Made by a program: the position numbers and the translations under genes. A model generated the notes under the pieces. The model ran no database searches, was not told the DNA's origin, and was given only the letters and a program-made list of their open reading frames with translations. Shown here in pieces: positions 27,012 through 37,533 of a stretch of DNA of 64,000 bases. The DNA lies in contig JAUIBA010000007.1 in NCBI GenBank assembly GCA_030427635.1, positions 62,001 through 126,000 on the forward strand, written 5' to 3'. Within the stretch, counting starts at the first letter, position 1. The number at the start of each line of letters is the position of its first letter. Source of the stretch: Bacteroidia bacterium. Lineage in GTDB: Bacteria > Bacteroidota > Bacteroidia > Chitinophagales > Chitinophagaceae.

Positions 27012-28970
27012 CTACCATCGTACCAGTTTCAGATGTTGTTTGCTGGTGCCACTTATTGTGAGCATGTATGTGCCGGAAGGGAGGTAACTGCCGGGTATTG
27101 TAATGCTTGTGTTATGACTTTTCTGCTGCCAGATTATTTTTCCTGTTACGTCAGATAGTGTGAGGCTTACCGGCTCTGTAATGGAAGCTATTTCCCAATC
27201 GCCATGTGTGGGGTTAGGAAATACAATTGCATATGGGGTAGTAACATCAGCTACGGAAACGCTGGTTAATCCCGGGTCTTTTACCGGAGGTGTATTCATT
27301 TTCATCAATGTTTGAGCCCACCAGTTCACATTAATTCCGGTTACGGTTTTATCCCAGTCAAAGGAGAAGACCTGTGTGTCGAAGGTATTAAGGAACCTGA
27401 TAACGGTATCAGTGCCGGATGCGGTAAATCTTACCTCAACAGGTACTGAAAAATGATTGGTATATGAGGGGCAGGACTGAGTCTGAACCAACTTAAGGAA
27501 AACTGTATTGCCAACCTGATTCCAGGATGTTGAGAAAATAGGGTAGCCCCTGCCATATACCCATTGATTGAAAAACTCGTCGAGACTAAATCCATAAGTA
27601 GCAGCCATGACAGATTTAAATTCTTCTGTGCCGGCTGTACCACCGGCATATGTTGTCTGATACGTACGCAGTCCTTTGAAAAAAAGGCTGTCTTCTGGTG
27701 CCATGAGTCTGAGCATTCCGATTACCAGACATGCTTTCTGATACTGAGCAGAGTTGAAAATACTATCCATAACAGTAGTGTCAGAAACATACACTCTGCT
27801 ACATGATTCTGCACTTCCGGTTGACATAATGATATAATCCAGTCGCAGGCTTTTTCCAGCGGCAGCGCCATCCCTGTATTCTGAATAAAGCAAATCGCCA
27901 TAGGTTGCAAACCCTTCTGTAATCCATATATCTGCCCAGCTTTTCTGGGTCACATTATCTCCAAACCATTGGTGGGCAAGCTCATGAACCAGCAGGCTTA
28001 CCCAGTCATAAACTACGGTACTCATTGTCTGATGTTCAAGGCCACCATTGATTCCGGCAAAACAATTGCCATACTTCTCTTTCCAGAACGGGTACCGGCC
28101 CCATAGGCCGGAAAAGAAATTAATGGCATCGGGCATAGTGGCAAGATTTGCAGCGGCAGTGGGCATAAAGGTAGCGCTGTCCATAATATAGTTTTGTACC
28201 AGCATACTGTCACTGCTGCCAGTGAAATGCATATAGCTGCTTACATCACTGTAACGTGCCACTGCTACAGACAGGAGATAGTAGTCAGTAGGATAATTAG
28301 TTTTCCAGTGAAACGTTCTGAACCCGGGTGCCGCAGGTATGATACTTTGTAATAGCCCGTTACTGCCGACACTCACACCGTCAGGCACTGTTATGTACAT
28401 GTCGGCAGAGTCAGTTTTGTCAGTGAGTGACTGTTTACATGGCCACCAGTTACAGGCGCCTCTTGCTTCGCCGGTGCTGAAAACATTGTGTGTGCCGGAC
28501 GTTGATGTGGCGTGAATGAGCCCCGCTTCATTGCTCAATGATGGTGCCGGAGCCCCTCTGTAGTAGACCTGTGCTGTAAATACAGTGCCTGCTGTCATTG
28601 GGGAGGCCAGCGTAACGCGTCTTACAGTTCCGGAAGAAGTTACCGGACGCAGTGCTCCGTTTATCTTCACAGAATCAATGGTGAACAGCGGACTCAGTTC
28701 AAATACATAACGGGACATGTCTGGTGCTGTTACAGATGCTGTTGTTCGCACGCTTCCATTGATATAAGTAGAGGTGTCTGTCATGTTTAGCTGAAACATA
28801 ACATGGCTAACATCATAGCTGTTTTCTTCTGCATCAGCTACGGTAGGTTTCTGCTGCAGATGTCCGCTTTTGCGGAGCTTCATACAACTTTTTTCACTGC
28901 GCTCTGTAGTTTGCGCTGCCGCATGCAGGCATGATAATGCTATAATAAGGGTAGCTGTCAGTTTATGCAT
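27012..28970 (-). CDS. M1-family metallopeptidase with T9SS sorting domain
   Basis: 652 residues. Signal peptide (MHKLTATLIIALSCLHAAAQ). A gluzincin zinc site, HELAHQWFGDN (near residue 328), has its distal ligand Glu in WITEGFATY. An N-terminal beta domain precedes it. Residues 575-652 are a T9SS type A domain (VFPNPTHGDWEI, then SGTYMLTISG and LKLVRW). Predicted secreted aminopeptidase. The GAMEN exopeptidase motif is replaced by a Gly-rich GGLEHQTM string that matches the position. Convergent with mqnD, 13 bases apart; a close paralogue lies 61 bases upstream. Confidence 0.92.
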   Translation of the reverse strand: MHKLTATLIIALSCLHAAAQTTERSEKSCMKLRKSGHLQQKPTVADAEENSYDVSHVMFQLNMTDTSTYINGSVRTTASVTAPDMSRYVFELSPLFTIDSVKINGALRPVTSSGTVRRVTLASPMTAGTVFTAQVYYRGAPAPSLSNEAGLIHATSTSGTHNVFSTGEARGACNWWPCKQSLTDKTDSADMYITVPDGVSVGSNGLLQSIIPAAPGFRTFHWKTNYPTDYYLLSVAVARYSDVSSYMHFTGSSDSMLVQNYIMDSATFMPTAAANLATMPDAINFFSGLWGRYPFWKEKYGNCFAGINGGLEHQTMSTVVYDWVSLLVHELAHQWFGDNVTQKSWADIWITEGFATYGDLLYSEYRDGAAAGKSLRLDYIIMSTGSAESCSRVYVSDTTVMDSIFNSAQYQKACLVIGMLRLMAPEDSLFFKGLRTYQTTYAGGTAGTEEFKSVMAATYGFSLDEFFNQWVYGRGYPIFSTSWNQVGNTVFLKLVQTQSCPSYTNHFSVPVEVRFTASGTDTVIRFLNTFDTQVFSFDWDKTVTGINVNWWAQTLMKMNTPPVKDPGLTSVSVADVTTPYAIVFPNPTHGDWEIASITEPVSLTLSDVTGKIIWQQKSHNTSITIPGSYLPSGTYMLTISGTSKQHLKLVRW

Positions 28971-29031
28971 AAGGGGTAGTCTTTTTATTATAGACGTAAA
29001 AAGCAGCAGGTACCTTTGGTGTATACAGTTT

Positions 29032-30990
29032 TTACTGCCGCACCAGCTTTACATGTTCTGTTTCAGAACCTGATACACGGAGCATATAGGTGCCGGAGGG
29101 AAGGTTTCTTCCCGGTACCGATGTTGTGCTGCCATTGCTTTTGCTCTCCCATAGTATTCTGCCACTCATATCCAGCAGGGCTATATCTGTTCCTGCAGGC
29201 AGTGGGGTTATATTCCAGCTGTCATCAGTAGGGTTGGGGTGTATCTGTACTTTATTGCGTTCTATCATTCCGGTACTTACCAGAGACGGATCTTTGCTTA
29301 TGCTCAGATTGCGCAATACTACATTAGCATTCGGATTGATAACCACACTTGTAATAGCAGGTGTCCATTCCAGCTCATAAAACTGAGTGTCAACACTGTT
29401 ATACACCTGTATTATGGTGTCCAGTGTGCCCGCCTTCAGCTGCAACTCTATCGGGGTGCTGAAGTGGTTGGTATATGATGGGCATGACTGTGACTGCATC
29501 AGCTTTATATACACTTTATTGCCTGTCTGGTTCCATGATGTTCTGTACATGGGGTATCCTCTGCCATATATCCATTGGTTGAAAAATGTGTCCAGATTAC
29601 GGCCGTATACTGTCTCCGCTATTGCCTTGAAGTCCTGTGTGGATGCATTGCTGTGTGCATATGTCTGCTGGTAGGTGCGCAGCGTTTTGAAGAAAATGCT
29701 GTCATGCGGGGCCATACCGCGTAGTGTATGCAGTATAATGCTGGCTTTATAGTATTGGTTTACGGTAAAGAGGCTGTCGCTGGTGGTAGTGTCAGTAAGG
29801 TAGGTGCGTCCGCAAGCCTGGCCTGTAGCCAGCGTTACATGATGTATCCTTTTCTGCCGTGCTGCCGCTGCACCATGAAAACGCTCACGGTACAGATGTT
29901 CTGCATAGGATGCAAAGCCCTCACTGAGCCACATGTCCCGCCATGATTTATAGGTAACATTATCGCCAAACCACTGGTGCATCAGTTCATGTGCTATTGT
30001 CTCCACATCGGTTACACCTATCGTCACCATTGTCTGATGCTCCATACCACCGCTGAGGGTAGTAAAGCACATGCCAAACTTTTCCTGCCAGAAGGGGTAG
30101 CGGCCTATAAGTGATGAGAAGTAGTCTATCATATAGGTTACACTATCAAATTTTGCTTTGTGGGCAGGATTAAAAGTAGCAGTATCCATCAGGAAGTTCT
30201 GCACCAGCACAGAGTCATCACTGCCAGAGAAATGAGCATAGCTTTTATACTCACTGTAGCGTGCTATGGCCAGTGATATAAGGTAGTAGTCAATAGGATA
30301 GTTGGTTTTCCAGTGGTAGGTCCAGTAGCCGGGGGTAGAAGTCATGTCTGTACTTACCAGCTTTCCTGTACTACCATCCACTACACCTTCCGGTACGGTG
30401 ATGAACATATCTACAGAGTCGGCCTGGTCCAGTACCGACTGTTTGCAGGGCCACCAGTTCAGCGCTACCCAGGGGTCGCTTACGGTGTATACCATATGTG
30501 TGCCCCCGCCCGATACCGTATGTGTGATGCCATTAAAGAATCCACCGGCACCGGCAGGTGGCATACCCTGATACCATATGCGTGCTGTGAATACAGAGCC
30601 TGTGGTCAGTGTCAGTGGCAGGGTTATACGGCGTATATTGCCAGCTGTGGTTACCGGCAGCATTATGCCATTCACCTTTGCTGAATCAATGGTAAGTGCA
30701 TCGCTCAGTTCAAAGACATATTCACTCATGGCAGGCACAACCACGTGCGCTGTTGTGGCTACGTTTCCTTTTACATATATAGAGGTGTCAGACATCTGCA
30801 GCTCAAACCGCAGATGCTTTATGTCATACATATCTTCGGCAAGGTCTCCCAGTGCTGTTGGTTTTGCCGCAGCTTTTCTGCCTTTTTTTCCGGCTGCACA
30901 ATAGCTGCCACCATGGGCATGAACATGGGTAATAGCTGTAAGGGATATCGCTGCCATCAGCAGCACACTGAACATACGCTTCATATACAT
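29032..30990 (-). CDS. M1-family metallopeptidase with T9SS sorting domain, tandem paralogue
   Basis: 652 residues, the same length and plan as its downstream neighbour. Signal peptide (from MYMKRMF; a start at 30984 is possible), zinc site [11 protein letters not shown] (near residue 333) with Glu in [17 protein letters not shown] in the exopeptidase-motif position, and a T9SS domain ([12 protein letters not shown], then [11 protein letters not shown] and HVKLVRQ). Predicted secreted aminopeptidase. The two genes are a tandem duplication and probably one transcript. Confidence 0.92.
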   Translation of the reverse strand: MYMKRMFSVLLMAAISLTAITHVHAHGGSYCAAGKKGRKAAAKPTALGDLAEDMYDIKHLRFELQMSDTSIYVKGNVATTAHVVVPAMSEYVFELSDALTIDSAKVNGIMLPVTTAGNIRRITLPLTLTTGSVFTARIWYQGMPPAGAGGFFNGITHTVSGGGTHMVYTVSDPWVALNWWPCKQSVLDQADSVDMFITVPEGVVDGSTGKLVSTDMTSTPGYWTYHWKTNYPIDYYLISLAIARYSEYKSYAHFSGSDDSVLVQNFLMDTATFNPAHKAKFDSVTYMIDYFSSLIGRYPFWQEKFGMCFTTLSGGMEHQTMVTIGVTDVETIAHELMHQWFGDNVTYKSWRDMWLSEGFASYAEHLYRERFHGAAAARQKRIHHVTLATGQACGRTYLTDTTTSDSLFTVNQYYKASIILHTLRGMAPHDSIFFKTLRTYQQTYAHSNASTQDFKAIAETVYGRNLDTFFNQWIYGRGYPMYRTSWNQTGNKVYIKLMQSQSCPSYTNHFSTPIELQLKAGTLDTIIQVYNSVDTQFYELEWTPAITSVVINPNANVVLRNLSISKDPSLVSTGMIERNKVQIHPNPTDDSWNITPLPAGTDIALLDMSGRILWESKSNGSTTSVPGRNLPSGTYMLRVSGSETEHVKLVRQ

Positions 30991-31108
30991 AGGTATTGAA
31001 TGTTATGGCAATTTAGGTATTTTATGGAGTATAATGTAACCTAGCCATCCTACACCATGAGGTGAGTGAGCATTTGCAGGCTTTATGATTGGGCTAAGAA
31101 ACAGTTGG

Positions 31109-32092
31109 TTATTCTTTGCCCTTTTCGTTTCTGGCTTTTCTTTTGAAATACCTACGGAGCAGAAAATTGTGCTGTAATGCCTCCATGCTTTCACTGAACC
31201 GGTCTGTGCCTTTTTCTATATGCTGCAGACTCCTTTTCAGGCTATTTGCGGCTGCAGTATCTCCTATAACAGTATGTGCCATGCTGCCACCGGTAGTCAT
31301 GCCCGTGCGTAGCTGCTGTACCGTACTGTCCAGTGTGCGTATAGCTACTTCAGCGCTCACGGCTACTCTGTCTATATCCTGTACTGCCTGCTGTATGTCA
31401 TTGGCTATATCATCATCCGTAAGCAGGGTGCCTATTGTCCCCTTACCCTGATGTATGTCTTTAAGTATCAGGTCCAGTGTGGTTGTCATCTCATTGATGC
31501 GTGCTGTAGAGGCTCTCAGGTTTGCTACAGATGCTATGAGGTCTTTAGCTACCATAGTGTCGTCCAGTATGGTCCACAGTGTGTTGTCATTGTTTATACG
31601 GGTGGTCGTTTCTTTCAGCTCACTGGTTATAGCCATGGCATTCTCATTGGTATAGGAGAGCGTCTGCATCATCTGGTCCATGTTAGAGCCGCTTTGGGTC
31701 ATCAGCAGTCCGTTATCTTCTATGTGGGATGCAGGTGTGCTGTTGGGCGTTATGTTGATTATTTTATTGCCCATGAGCCCGTCATTACCTATAGATACAA
31801 GTGAGTTGCTGTATATGTATGGCTTTATTTTTTTGTTCAGCAGCAGGGTTACTTCTATAGTCGTGTCGTCTATGATTTCTATGTCGCTTACTGTACCTGC
31901 CTGAATGCCGGAATAAAGTACATTGTTGCCGGGTACTAGTCCTCCTGCATTGGCAAATCTGGCCCGTACATAAAAGTTAGACCCGAAGAAGTTTTGCTTA
32001 CTGCCTATTACGTACAGCGATATGATGAGTACCAGCAGCCCTGCCGATATAAATATGCCCAGTTTAATATCGTTATTGGTATTCTTTTTCAT
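31109..32092 (-). CDS. mlaD: MlaD-type substrate-binding protein (MCE domain)
   Basis: 327 residues. One N-terminal membrane helix (LGIFISAGLLVLIISLYVI), an MCE domain (about 38-115: ARFANAGGLVPGNNVLYSG, AGTVSDIEI), then a long helical region up to a basic C-terminus. It forms the periplasmic ring of a Mla-type lipid transporter. Its start overlaps the ATPase stop by four bases (ATGA), third gene of mlaE-mlaF-mlaD. Confidence 0.9.
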   Translation of the reverse strand: MKKNTNNDIKLGIFISAGLLVLIISLYVIGSKQNFFGSNFYVRARFANAGGLVPGNNVLYSGIQAGTVSDIEIIDDTTIEVTLLLNKKIKPYIYSNSLVSIGNDGLMGNKIINITPNSTPASHIEDNGLLMTQSGSNMDQMMQTLSYTNENAMAITSELKETTTRINNDNTLWTILDDTMVAKDLIASVANLRASTARINEMTTTLDLILKDIHQGKGTIGTLLTDDDIANDIQQAVQDIDRVAVSAEVAIRTLDSTVQQLRTGMTTGGSMAHTVIGDTAAANSLKRSLQHIEKGTDRFSESMEALQHNFLLRRYFKRKARNEKGKE

Positions 32093-32862
32093 TCAAAGAA
32101 TTGTTTTATGTTGTCATCATTGGAGCGTGCCAGTTCTGCCCATGTGCCCATTGCATAACACTTACCACCCAGCAGCACCATTATTCTGTCGGCGGTTCTT
32201 TTCACACAGCTCATATCGTGCGATATGATGATGGAGGAAGTATTGTATTGCTCCTGTATTCCCGTCATCAGGGAGCTTATTTCTTTACTGGTTATAGGGT
32301 CAAGGCCAGAAGTGGGCTCGTCATACAGAATGATTTCCGGGTTCAGTACCAGCGCCCGTGCAAGGGCTATCCTTTTTTGCATACCACCGGATAGTTCTGC
32401 CGGCATCATATCTGCAGTGTGTGCCAGCCCTACATTGGTGAGTGTTTTTATGATATGCTCGTCCAGCTGCTCACGCACCAGTGTATTCCTGTGGCGCCTC
32501 ATAGGAAATTCCAGATTCTCTCTGATGGTCATAGAGTCATATAGTGCATTGCTCTGAAACAGAAAGCCTATGTGTGAACGTAGCTGGTCAGTCTGGTCAT
32601 GATCCAGTGCCGCAAGGTCCTGCCCCAGTACATGGATACTTCCGGCATCGGGCTTCAGCAGACCTATGATGCACTTTATGAACACCGATTTGCCACTACC
32701 CGACCTGCCCAATACTACCATGCTTTCGCCTCTGCTCAGTTCTACAGACAGGTCGTCCAGCACCACTCTGGTACCAAACCCCTTTTTCAGGTTAGAAACC
32801 TTTATTACCGGCCCATCAGTATGAACCATTTGTGCGAGACGATATCGTTCTGTAATGCTCAT
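32089..32862 (-). CDS. mlaF: Mla-type ABC transporter ATPase
   Basis: 257 residues. Walker A GRSGSGKSVF, Q-loop GFLFQSNALYDSMT, signature LSGGMQKRIALARAL, Walker B IILYDEPTSGLDP and switch His in IIISHDM. This is the cytoplasmic ATPase that powers phospholipid movement between membranes. It overlaps mlaE by one base and mlaD by four, so expression is coupled. Confidence 0.95.
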   Translation of the reverse strand: MSITERYRLAQMVHTDGPVIKVSNLKKGFGTRVVLDDLSVELSRGESMVVLGRSGSGKSVFIKCIIGLLKPDAGSIHVLGQDLAALDHDQTDQLRSHIGFLFQSNALYDSMTIRENLEFPMRRHRNTLVREQLDEHIIKTLTNVGLAHTADMMPAELSGGMQKRIALARALVLNPEIILYDEPTSGLDPITSKEISSLMTGIQEQYNTSSIIISHDMSCVKRTADRIMVLLGGKCYAMGTWAELARSNDDNIKQFFE

Positions 32863-33662
32863 CAGTTTAGTCCCAGCAGGTCTGTTATCTGCACTGCCAG
32901 CAGATCAATGATGAATATGGCAAGTGATGAGGCAACAACTGCTGAGTTGGCAGCCAGCCCTACACCTGCAGTGCCTTTTGAAGAGTTGTAGCCTTTATAG
33001 CAACCTATGAGACCCACTGCCGCACCAAAGAAAAAGGTCTTTATCAATGCTGGCATCACGTCTCCATAGTGCAGGGCATCAAAAACATCAGAGAAGAAAA
33101 GTTGCAGGCTTGTATGCCCTTTTATGTTTACACCCAGGTAAGAGCCATACAGCGCTATGGCATCAGACAGTATAGTAAGCAGCGGGAGCATAAGGGTAGC
33201 TGCCAGCACACGGGATACCACCAGAAACTTGAAAGGATTGGTGCCGGATACTTCCATAGCATCTATCTGTTCTGTTACCCTCATAGAGCCCAGCTCAGCG
33301 CCTATACTGGAACTTATCTTGCCGGCAAAAATCAATGCTGAGATAACCGGGCCTATTTCCCTTACTATAGCCAGACTCACCATTACCGGTAATTGTGATA
33401 CCACACCATATGCTATGAGAGACGGGCGTAGCTGCATGGTAAGTACAAGACCCATGATAAAACCTGTAGTACCTATCAGTGCCAGTGAGCTGTACCCGAT
33501 AGTATAGCACTGGTGTATGAAGGCCCGCACCTCATATCTTGGATTGACAAGCTCTCTCAGATACCGCCCTATGAACCGGGTCATAGCGGCAGCTCCTTTA
33601 AAGAAAGTAATCAGGGAGGGTGGTAAGGTCATGTCCTGTTGTATTGCGGTAAAGTTGTTCAT
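32862..33662 (-). CDS. mlaE: Mla-type ABC transporter permease
   Basis: 266 residues with five or six membrane helices. Conserved permease segments: TGFIMGLVLTMQ, REIGPVISALIFAGKISSSIGAELGSM (partial motif cited) and FGAAVGLIGCYKGYN. First gene of the mlaE-mlaF-mlaD operon on the minus strand. The operon here lacks MlaB and MlaC, as is common in Bacteroidota. Confidence 0.93.
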   Translation of the reverse strand: MNNFTAIQQDMTLPPSLITFFKGAAAMTRFIGRYLRELVNPRYEVRAFIHQCYTIGYSSLALIGTTGFIMGLVLTMQLRPSLIAYGVVSQLPVMVSLAIVREIGPVISALIFAGKISSSIGAELGSMRVTEQIDAMEVSGTNPFKFLVVSRVLAATLMLPLLTILSDAIALYGSYLGVNIKGHTSLQLFFSDVFDALHYGDVMPALIKTFFFGAAVGLIGCYKGYNSSKGTAGVGLAANSAVVASSLAIFIIDLLAVQITDLLGLN

Positions 33663-33922
33663 TTATTCCCGTCTCAGCATGAGACAGAACAGTTATTATG
33701 CTGACGTTTGTCAGGTTCCCCATAGCATGGCGGCATATTTCATATACAACACCTGCAGCCAACTCAAATAGCATATTCCCGGTGAGGAATCTCCAAGTGT
33801 ATCAAATATAAGCGAATATTTGCAGGGGTGGTAATGTACACTACACATAGTGGCTCTGGTTATGTAGCAGAGAGTCAACAGGGCTGCATATTATTTTAAC
33901 GCCATACAATCTGGCTATTATT

Positions 33923-33930
33923 TACCTTTG
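33923..33930 (+). promoter_or_regulatory. -7 box directly before the MetH-module gene
   Basis: Exact TAnnTTTG box (TACCTTTG) ending four bases before the ATG at 33935. A TTTA about 24 bases upstream is a poor -33 match. The gap of 272 bases before it shows no cobalamin or SAM riboswitch that I can recognise. Confidence 0.35.
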
Positions 33931-33934
33931 GCGT

Positions 33935-34963
33935 ATGAATATGACAGAGAAGAGACTGAGAGACCTGCTGCAGCAGCGCATCCTCATTATAGATGGTGCA
34001 ATGGGTACTATGATACAGCGCTATAAGCTGGAAGAGGCAGACTATCGTGGCGAGCGTTTCAGGGATTGGCATATGGATATTAAGGGCAATAATGACCTTC
34101 TCTGTCTTACCCGGCCCGATGTTATCAGGGCTATTCATAAAGAGTACCTCGCTGCGGGTGCCAATATACTGGAAACCAATACTTTTAATGCGCAGCAGGT
34201 ATCAATGGCCGATTATGACATGCAGTCGCTGTCTTATGAGATAAACGTTGCAGCGGCAAAGCTGGCCCGTGAGGCAATAGAAGAATATTGTGCAGAGACA
34301 GGAGCAGATATCACAGAGCGTTTTGTAGCAGGAGCTATAGGCCCTATGAACAAAACGTTGTCACTGTCTCCCGATGTTAATAATCCTGGCTACAGGGCCA
34401 TTACTTTCGATGAGGTAGCAGATGCGTATTATGAGCAGATAAAAGGCCTTGTGGATGGCGGTGCAGATATACTGCTTATTGAAACCATTTTTGATACTCT
34501 CAATGCCAAGGCCGCTATATATGCGGTGAATAAATACTTCCGCGACACTAAAAAGGAAAAGCTGCCGGTTATGATTTCCGGAACCATTACAGATGCTTCT
34601 GGCCGTACCCTCAGCGGGCAGACACTGGAGGCGTTTGTCATTTCTGTGATGCATGCCAATCCTGTAAGTATAGGTCTTAACTGTGCGCTGGGTGCCTCTG
34701 AAATGAGGCCGCACGTAGAAGAGCTGGCGCAGATAGCTCCATGTTTTGTAAGTGCTTACCCGAATGCCGGCCTGCCAAATGCTATGGGCGAATATGACGA
34801 GACACCGGAGCAGACAGCTGCCATCGTAGCAGAATGGGCCCGGGAAGGTTGGGTGAATGTACTGGGCGGCTGCTGTGGTACTACACCCCCTCATATAGCG
34901 GCTATTGCAGCTGCGGTAAAGAATTGTACACCCCGTCAGCTTCCTGAAATGGCCATGGCCTGA
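33935..34963 (+). CDS. Homocysteine S-methyltransferase module of MetH (stand-alone)
   Basis: 342 residues that match only the first module of cobalamin-dependent methionine synthase. [13 protein letters not shown] at the start, [15 protein letters not shown], and the zinc ligands Cys in [11 protein letters not shown] (near residue 250) and the Cys pair in [11 protein letters not shown] (near 310). The pterin-binding, cobalamin-binding and activation modules are absent, and the next gene is a thioredoxin-like protein, so the rest must be encoded elsewhere, as in split-MetH Bacteroidota. A betaine-type methyltransferase is the alternative. Confidence 0.88.
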   Translation: MNMTEKRLRDLLQQRILIIDGAMGTMIQRYKLEEADYRGERFRDWHMDIKGNNDLLCLTRPDVIRAIHKEYLAAGANILETNTFNAQQVSMADYDMQSLSYEINVAAAKLAREAIEEYCAETGADITERFVAGAIGPMNKTLSLSPDVNNPGYRAITFDEVADAYYEQIKGLVDGGADILLIETIFDTLNAKAAIYAVNKYFRDTKKEKLPVMISGTITDASGRTLSGQTLEAFVISVMHANPVSIGLNCALGASEMRPHVEELAQIAPCFVSAYPNAGLPNAMGEYDETPEQTAAIVAEWAREGWVNVLGGCCGTTPPHIAAIAAAVKNCTPRQLPEMAMA

Positions 34964-34990
34964 TAGCTGCAAAGTAACAGACTGCTACCC

Positions 34991-36430
34991 ATGACCCCTG
35001 CTGCACGTTTTCTGTCTATAATCGCGCTCCTGTTTTTATACACAGGCAGCTATGACGCTGCTGCCTCTCTGAAAATATCAGGACATGTAACACACCCTGC
35101 TGGTGATACCGTTTCTGTCATGTATAATGACAACAGGCTGGCATGGTATCCCGAAGAGCATCGTGCTGTGCTGGATGCCAAAGGCAACTTCTCTATGGAG
35201 ATCCCATTTCCCGGTGGTACGTTTATACTTACAGAGTTCCGCCATGGCGATCATGTGGCAGAGTTTTTTCCGGTAGATGGCGACAGCCTTTACATCTCTG
35301 TGGATGTGGCACATTTTGACAGCTCCATACGTTACAGCGGGAGAGGTGCTGCCACCCAGAATTTCGTGGCAAGACATACTGTAGAGCGCGGTCGGTTTAA
35401 CAATTATACTGTGAGGTTACGCAATCATATTGCCGCCACGCCTGACGATTATCTGAAGGCCATTAATCAGGAGCTGGCTGTAGAAAAGGTGTTTACCTCT
35501 GAGCATGGTAAGGGCGTTCCTGCATCTTTCATCCGGCTATGGAATGCCGGATATATGTTTTACAACTACTTTTTTATAGAGCAGTATCCGCAGATGCATG
35601 AGATGCAGCGTGTGCGCCGCTATACAGATACTATTCCTCAGGAGTTGTACACAGTTGTAAAATCGCTGCCAGACTCGCTTAATGATGACTATATACAGTT
35701 ACCCTCATATCTGCTCTATCTCTCTGGGCTGTATGAGACCCGGCTGCGTGCCGCAGGTTATGGTGTTCCTGTTTCTGACAGTGGTAATGCCCGCCGGCTG
35801 CTGGATAGTGTCAATGCGCTTGCATTCAGGCGTATGCCCTCGCGCAGTGGCGAGTACTTTATAGCGCAGAGCTTGTATGCCCGTGCCCGTGTGCAGCAGT
35901 TGGAGCGTACACGCTCTGTTTTTGCATCATTCAGTACCCGCTGGCCACTCAGTGAGTATATGCCGCTGCTCTTAAAACAGATAGAGCTGGCAGAGCGCCT
36001 TTCCAAAGACATGCCTGCACCAGACTTCAATGTTACTATGGCCGATGGCAGCATGGTGCGTCTTTCGGAGCTCAGAGGCAAGGTCGTTCACATTACTTTC
36101 TGGGCAGCATGGTGCCGTCAGTGTGTGGCCGAGATGCGGGTTATGGAGCGCAAGGTGAAGGATATGCTGACTAGCAAACCGGTGGAGTTTGTATATGTAT
36201 CACTGGATGATGATACCGCCGCTGCGGGCCAGCTGTTGCAGCAGCTTAATCTCACAGGTAACTTTACCTATACCACCGGTAACTGGTATTCAGAACCGGC
36301 ACAACTATATGGTGTGCAGAGTCTGCCCGCTTACTTTCTGGTGGACCGTACCGGTCATTTTGCCGTTACTCATCCGCCCTCACCACAGCAATCCATAGAG
36401 CTTATGGTGGCTATATCCAGGCTTTACTGA
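34991..36430 (+). CDS. TlpA-family thiol-disulfide oxidoreductase
   Basis: 479 residues. Signal peptide (about 1-26), an N-terminal beta-sandwich like DUF4369 (KISGHVTHPAGDTVSV), a long helical middle, and a thioredoxin domain from about residue 340 with the redox pair in FWAAWCRQCVAEM and the cis-Pro region SLPAYFLVDRTG. Acts in the periplasm, usually for disulfide reduction or cytochrome maturation. It starts 27 bases after the MetH module and may share its transcript. The convergent aldolase gene ends four bases away. Confidence 0.87.
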   Translation: MTPAARFLSIIALLFLYTGSYDAAASLKISGHVTHPAGDTVSVMYNDNRLAWYPEEHRAVLDAKGNFSMEIPFPGGTFILTEFRHGDHVAEFFPVDGDSLYISVDVAHFDSSIRYSGRGAATQNFVARHTVERGRFNNYTVRLRNHIAATPDDYLKAINQELAVEKVFTSEHGKGVPASFIRLWNAGYMFYNYFFIEQYPQMHEMQRVRRYTDTIPQELYTVVKSLPDSLNDDYIQLPSYLLYLSGLYETRLRAAGYGVPVSDSGNARRLLDSVNALAFRRMPSRSGEYFIAQSLYARARVQQLERTRSVFASFSTRWPLSEYMPLLLKQIELAERLSKDMPAPDFNVTMADGSMVRLSELRGKVVHITFWAAWCRQCVAEMRVMERKVKDMLTSKPVEFVYVSLDDDTAAAGQLLQQLNLTGNFTYTTGNWYSEPAQLYGVQSLPAYFLVDRTGHFAVTHPPSPQQSIELMVAISRLY

Positions 36431-36434
36431 TGTG

Positions 36435-37457
36435 TCAGGATAGCCCGTGCAGTGCCAGGGTAAATGCATCTATATCTTCAGGTCTGGTATCCCAAGCGCA
36501 CATGAGGCGTACCTCGTGTGTAGCTTCATTCCACACATAGAAGGGGAAGTGCTCCTGCAGCGGCGTGTACCAGTGGCGTGGTATCTCAGCAAAAACAGCA
36601 TTGGCCTGTACCGGCTTGGTAACACGCACCTGCGGATGTTGTGACAGTACACGATGCAGCTGCCGCGCCATCTCATTGGCATGACTGGCGGTATTGCGCC
36701 ACAGCTCGTTGTGCAGCATAGCTTCAAACTGAGCTGCAATGAAACGTGTTTTTGATGCCAGCTGCATTACCTGCTTCTGTTTAAAGGCAATGTGTTTTGC
36801 CAGCTCTTTGTTAAACACTACTACGGCTTCGCCAAACATCATTCCGGCTTTTGTGCCACCCAGTGAGAGTATATCTACTCCGGCACCGCTGCTAAGGTCG
36901 GCAAGGCTGCAACCCAGCGATGCTACTGCATTAAAGTAGCGGGAGCCATCCATGTGCAGGTACAGCCCATGCTCTTTACAGAGTGCCGAAATGGCCTGCA
37001 GCTCCGGTATACTATATAGCGTACCATATTCTGTAGCCTGAGTTACAGATAGCAGGGATGCCTGTGCATAGTGTACATCTCCTTTACGTATCAGTCGTTC
37101 TTTGATAATGGCCGGGGTCAGCTTTCCGTGTTCATTGGATGGCAGCGGGAAGAAGCGGCAGCCGGTAAATGTTTCAGGCGCTGATGATTCATCACAGTAT
37201 ATGTGAGATGTTTCGGCACATAATACGGCATTGAATGATTGTGTTGCACTGCTGATGCTCAGTACATTGGCACCTGTGCCGTTGAATACGAAAAACACTT
37301 CGGCAGCCTCGCCAAATACTTCTTTAAAAAGACCGATGGTGCGGGCTGTGATATCATCAGCTCCGTAAGATCGTGCATGTGCGGTATTGGCCGCGTTTAA
37401 AGCTTCCATTACTTCAGGTAATACTCCTGCATAGTTGTCACTGGCAAAACTCTTCAT
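36435..37457 (-). CDS. Low-specificity threonine aldolase
   Basis: 340 residues of fold-type I PLP enzyme. FNGTGANVLSI, CAETSHIYCDE, LHMDGSRYFNAVA and the PLP Lys in LSLGGTKAGMMFG (near residue 197) match bacterial threonine aldolases. It cleaves L-threonine or L-allo-threonine to glycine and acetaldehyde. Other beta-eliminating lyases share the fold, so stereospecificity is not decided. Confidence 0.88.
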   Translation of the reverse strand: MKSFASDNYAGVLPEVMEALNAANTAHARSYGADDITARTIGLFKEVFGEAAEVFFVFNGTGANVLSISSATQSFNAVLCAETSHIYCDESSAPETFTGCRFFPLPSNEHGKLTPAIIKERLIRKGDVHYAQASLLSVTQATEYGTLYSIPELQAISALCKEHGLYLHMDGSRYFNAVASLGCSLADLSSGAGVDILSLGGTKAGMMFGEAVVVFNKELAKHIAFKQKQVMQLASKTRFIAAQFEAMLHNELWRNTASHANEMARQLHRVLSQHPQVRVTKPVQANAVFAEIPRHWYTPLQEHFPFYVWNEATHEVRLMCAWDTRPEDIDAFTLALHGLS

Positions 37458-37533
37458 TGTTCCTGTTTGAGCATAAAAGTAGTAATGTTCTCATTGCCTG
37501 CACTTTTTGTATTTTAGAGCCTGGTATCAGACA

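Noticed and set aside
33663-33934. Possible cobalamin or SAM riboswitch before the MetH module
   Set aside because: No B12 box, no SAM-I-like helices; only a 6-base-pair hairpin (33671-33685) near the mlaE start.
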